The notes beneath the pieces are model-generated. The model did no database searches. It was not told the origin of the DNA and saw only the letters and a list, made by a program, of their open reading frames with translations. Positions 9,237 to 9,860 of a stretch of 9,860 bases of DNA are shown in pieces (the first letter of the stretch is position 1; each line of letters starts with the position of its first letter). The translations under genes were made by a program, and so were the position numbers. This DNA is from Halobacteriales archaeon QS_9_70_65 (GTDB taxonomy: Archaea; Halobacteriota; Halobacteria; Halobacteriales; Haloarculaceae), in NCBI GenBank assembly GCA_003023535.1, contig PXSC01000183.1, forward strand, positions 1 through 9,860. The letters run 5' to 3'.

Positions 9237-9860
9237 TCACCGGAGTGTCGCCAGCAGCAGCAGCGTCCCGACGGCCGCGGCGGCGGCGGCGACGACCGAC
9301 GCCGGCGTCCCGGACCCCGGGAGCCTCCGGACCAGCCCCGCGGCCGCGACCGCCGCGACGACCGCGACGGCGGCGAGCGCGACCGCGCCGCCGACGTGGA
9401 CGAACTCGCCGCGCCGGGAGGCCCCGCCGCGGCCGACCTCCCGGCCGAGCGTCGCGGCGAACTCCCCGAGGTCCCACGCGAGCAGGGCGGCGGCGACGCC
9501 GACCAGCACGACGACCCCGGTGCCGGCGATTCCGCCGGCGACGGCCGCGAAAAACGTGCCGGCGGCGACGAGCTGGAGCCCCGCGACCCGCCCGAGGAGG
9601 CCCGCGTCGGCCGCGAGCCGGATCGCCAGCAGGAACCCCGCCGCCAGCGTCGACGCCGCGACGACGACGCCGGCGACGGCACCGAGCGGGCCCGTGACGG
9701 CGAGTGTGTCGACCAGTGCCTGCCGCCGTGTCTCGTTCGCGGCGGCCTCGACGGCGACGGTCGCGAGCCGGCCGTCGACGACCGCCAGCGGGACGACGAT
9801 GCCGGCCCCGACGGCGAGAGCGGGGCCGTCGAGGGCCGGTCGGTCGGCGACGACCAGCCC
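9237..9860 (-). CDS. multi-pass membrane protein, C-terminal 207 residues (probably DUF7519)
   Basis: The frame is open from the window's right edge to TGA at 9237, so the start is outside. The visible part is almost entirely Ala/Val/Gly/Leu hydrophobic segments separated by short charged loops. Likely membrane spans are around ALAVGAGIVVPLAVV, GPLGAVAGVVVAASTLAAGF, LVAAGTFFAAVAGGIAGTGV running into VVLVGVAAALLAW, GGAVALAAVAVVAAVAAAGL and ASVVAAAAAAVGTLLLLATL (the C-terminus). A polar loop WDLGEFAATLGREVGRGGAS with RRGEFVHVGGA separates the last spans. Its WD.GE...LG..LGR...(R)..E.vH pattern resembles the haloarchaeal DUF7519 family found beside MoxR and DUF58 genes; that assignment is from memory and tentative. 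It faces moxR tail to tail with 45 bp between them. Its function is unknown; a cell-envelope role with MoxR is inferred from context only. Confidence 0.7.
   Translation of the reverse strand, partial: GLVVADRPALDGPALAVGAGIVVPLAVVDGRLATVAVEAAANETRRQALVDTLAVTGPLGAVAGVVVAASTLAAGFLLAIRLAADAGLLGRVAGLQLVAAGTFFAAVAGGIAGTGVVVLVGVAAALLAWDLGEFAATLGREVGRGGASRRGEFVHVGGAVALAAVAVVAAVAAAGLVRRLPGSGTPASVVAAAAAAVGTLLLLATLR

Overview
The window looks like the chromosome of a halophilic archaeon (class Halobacteria). It is very GC rich (about 70% by eye) and the genuine reading frames encode acidic, Asp/Glu-rich proteins. Genes start without 5' leaders or through ATGA/GTGA overlaps. The trpC-trpB-trpA-ADH synthase order and the MoxR/DUF7519-like pair fit that group. 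No genus can be named from the sequence alone.

Layout. (1) 1-3621, minus strand: a tightly overlapped three-gene operon. In transcription order it encodes a Tat-signal MmgE/PrpD-like protein (frameshifted near its N-terminus), a Tat-signal gluconate 2-dehydrogenase subunit-3-like protein, and a GMC oxidoreductase that runs off the left edge. (2) 3622-4082: an intergenic region with the divergent promoters, a perfect 14-bp palindrome followed by a T run, and what may be the last codons of a decayed minus-strand gene. (3) 4083-7731, plus strand: trpC, trpB, trpA and an ADH synthase/DhnA-type aldolase gene, each overlapping the next. This couples the last steps of tryptophan synthesis to the archaeal entry step of aromatic amino acid synthesis. 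(4) 7732 to about 8250, minus strand: a HAD-family hydrolase pseudogene with several frame changes and an internal duplication. (5) 8367-9191, plus: a MoxR AAA+ ATPase missing about 45 central residues. (6) 9237-9860, minus: the C-terminal part of a multi-pass membrane protein, probably DUF7519, convergent with moxR.

The most striking feature is not a new system but a pattern of damage. Compared with family consensus as I know it, trpB lacks about 25 residues near its N-terminus. The ADH synthase gene lacks about 100 bp including the MDHG motif, and is out of frame across the gap. MoxR lacks the sensor-1 segment, the HAD gene is shredded, and the PrpD gene has a one-base-type frameshift. Neighbouring genes (trpC, the subunit-3 gene, the visible GMC part) look intact. 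Either the region (or lineage) is losing short internal segments, or the assembly has collapsed GC-rich stretches; read-level checks would decide.

Separately, TrpB and TrpA each carry a low-complexity, repeat-like peptide insertion in a presumed surface loop. The TrpB one contains a 60-bp-spaced direct repeat. TrpA has Glu where the catalytic Asp60 is expected. I see no RNA genes, CRISPR array, insertion sequence or origin.
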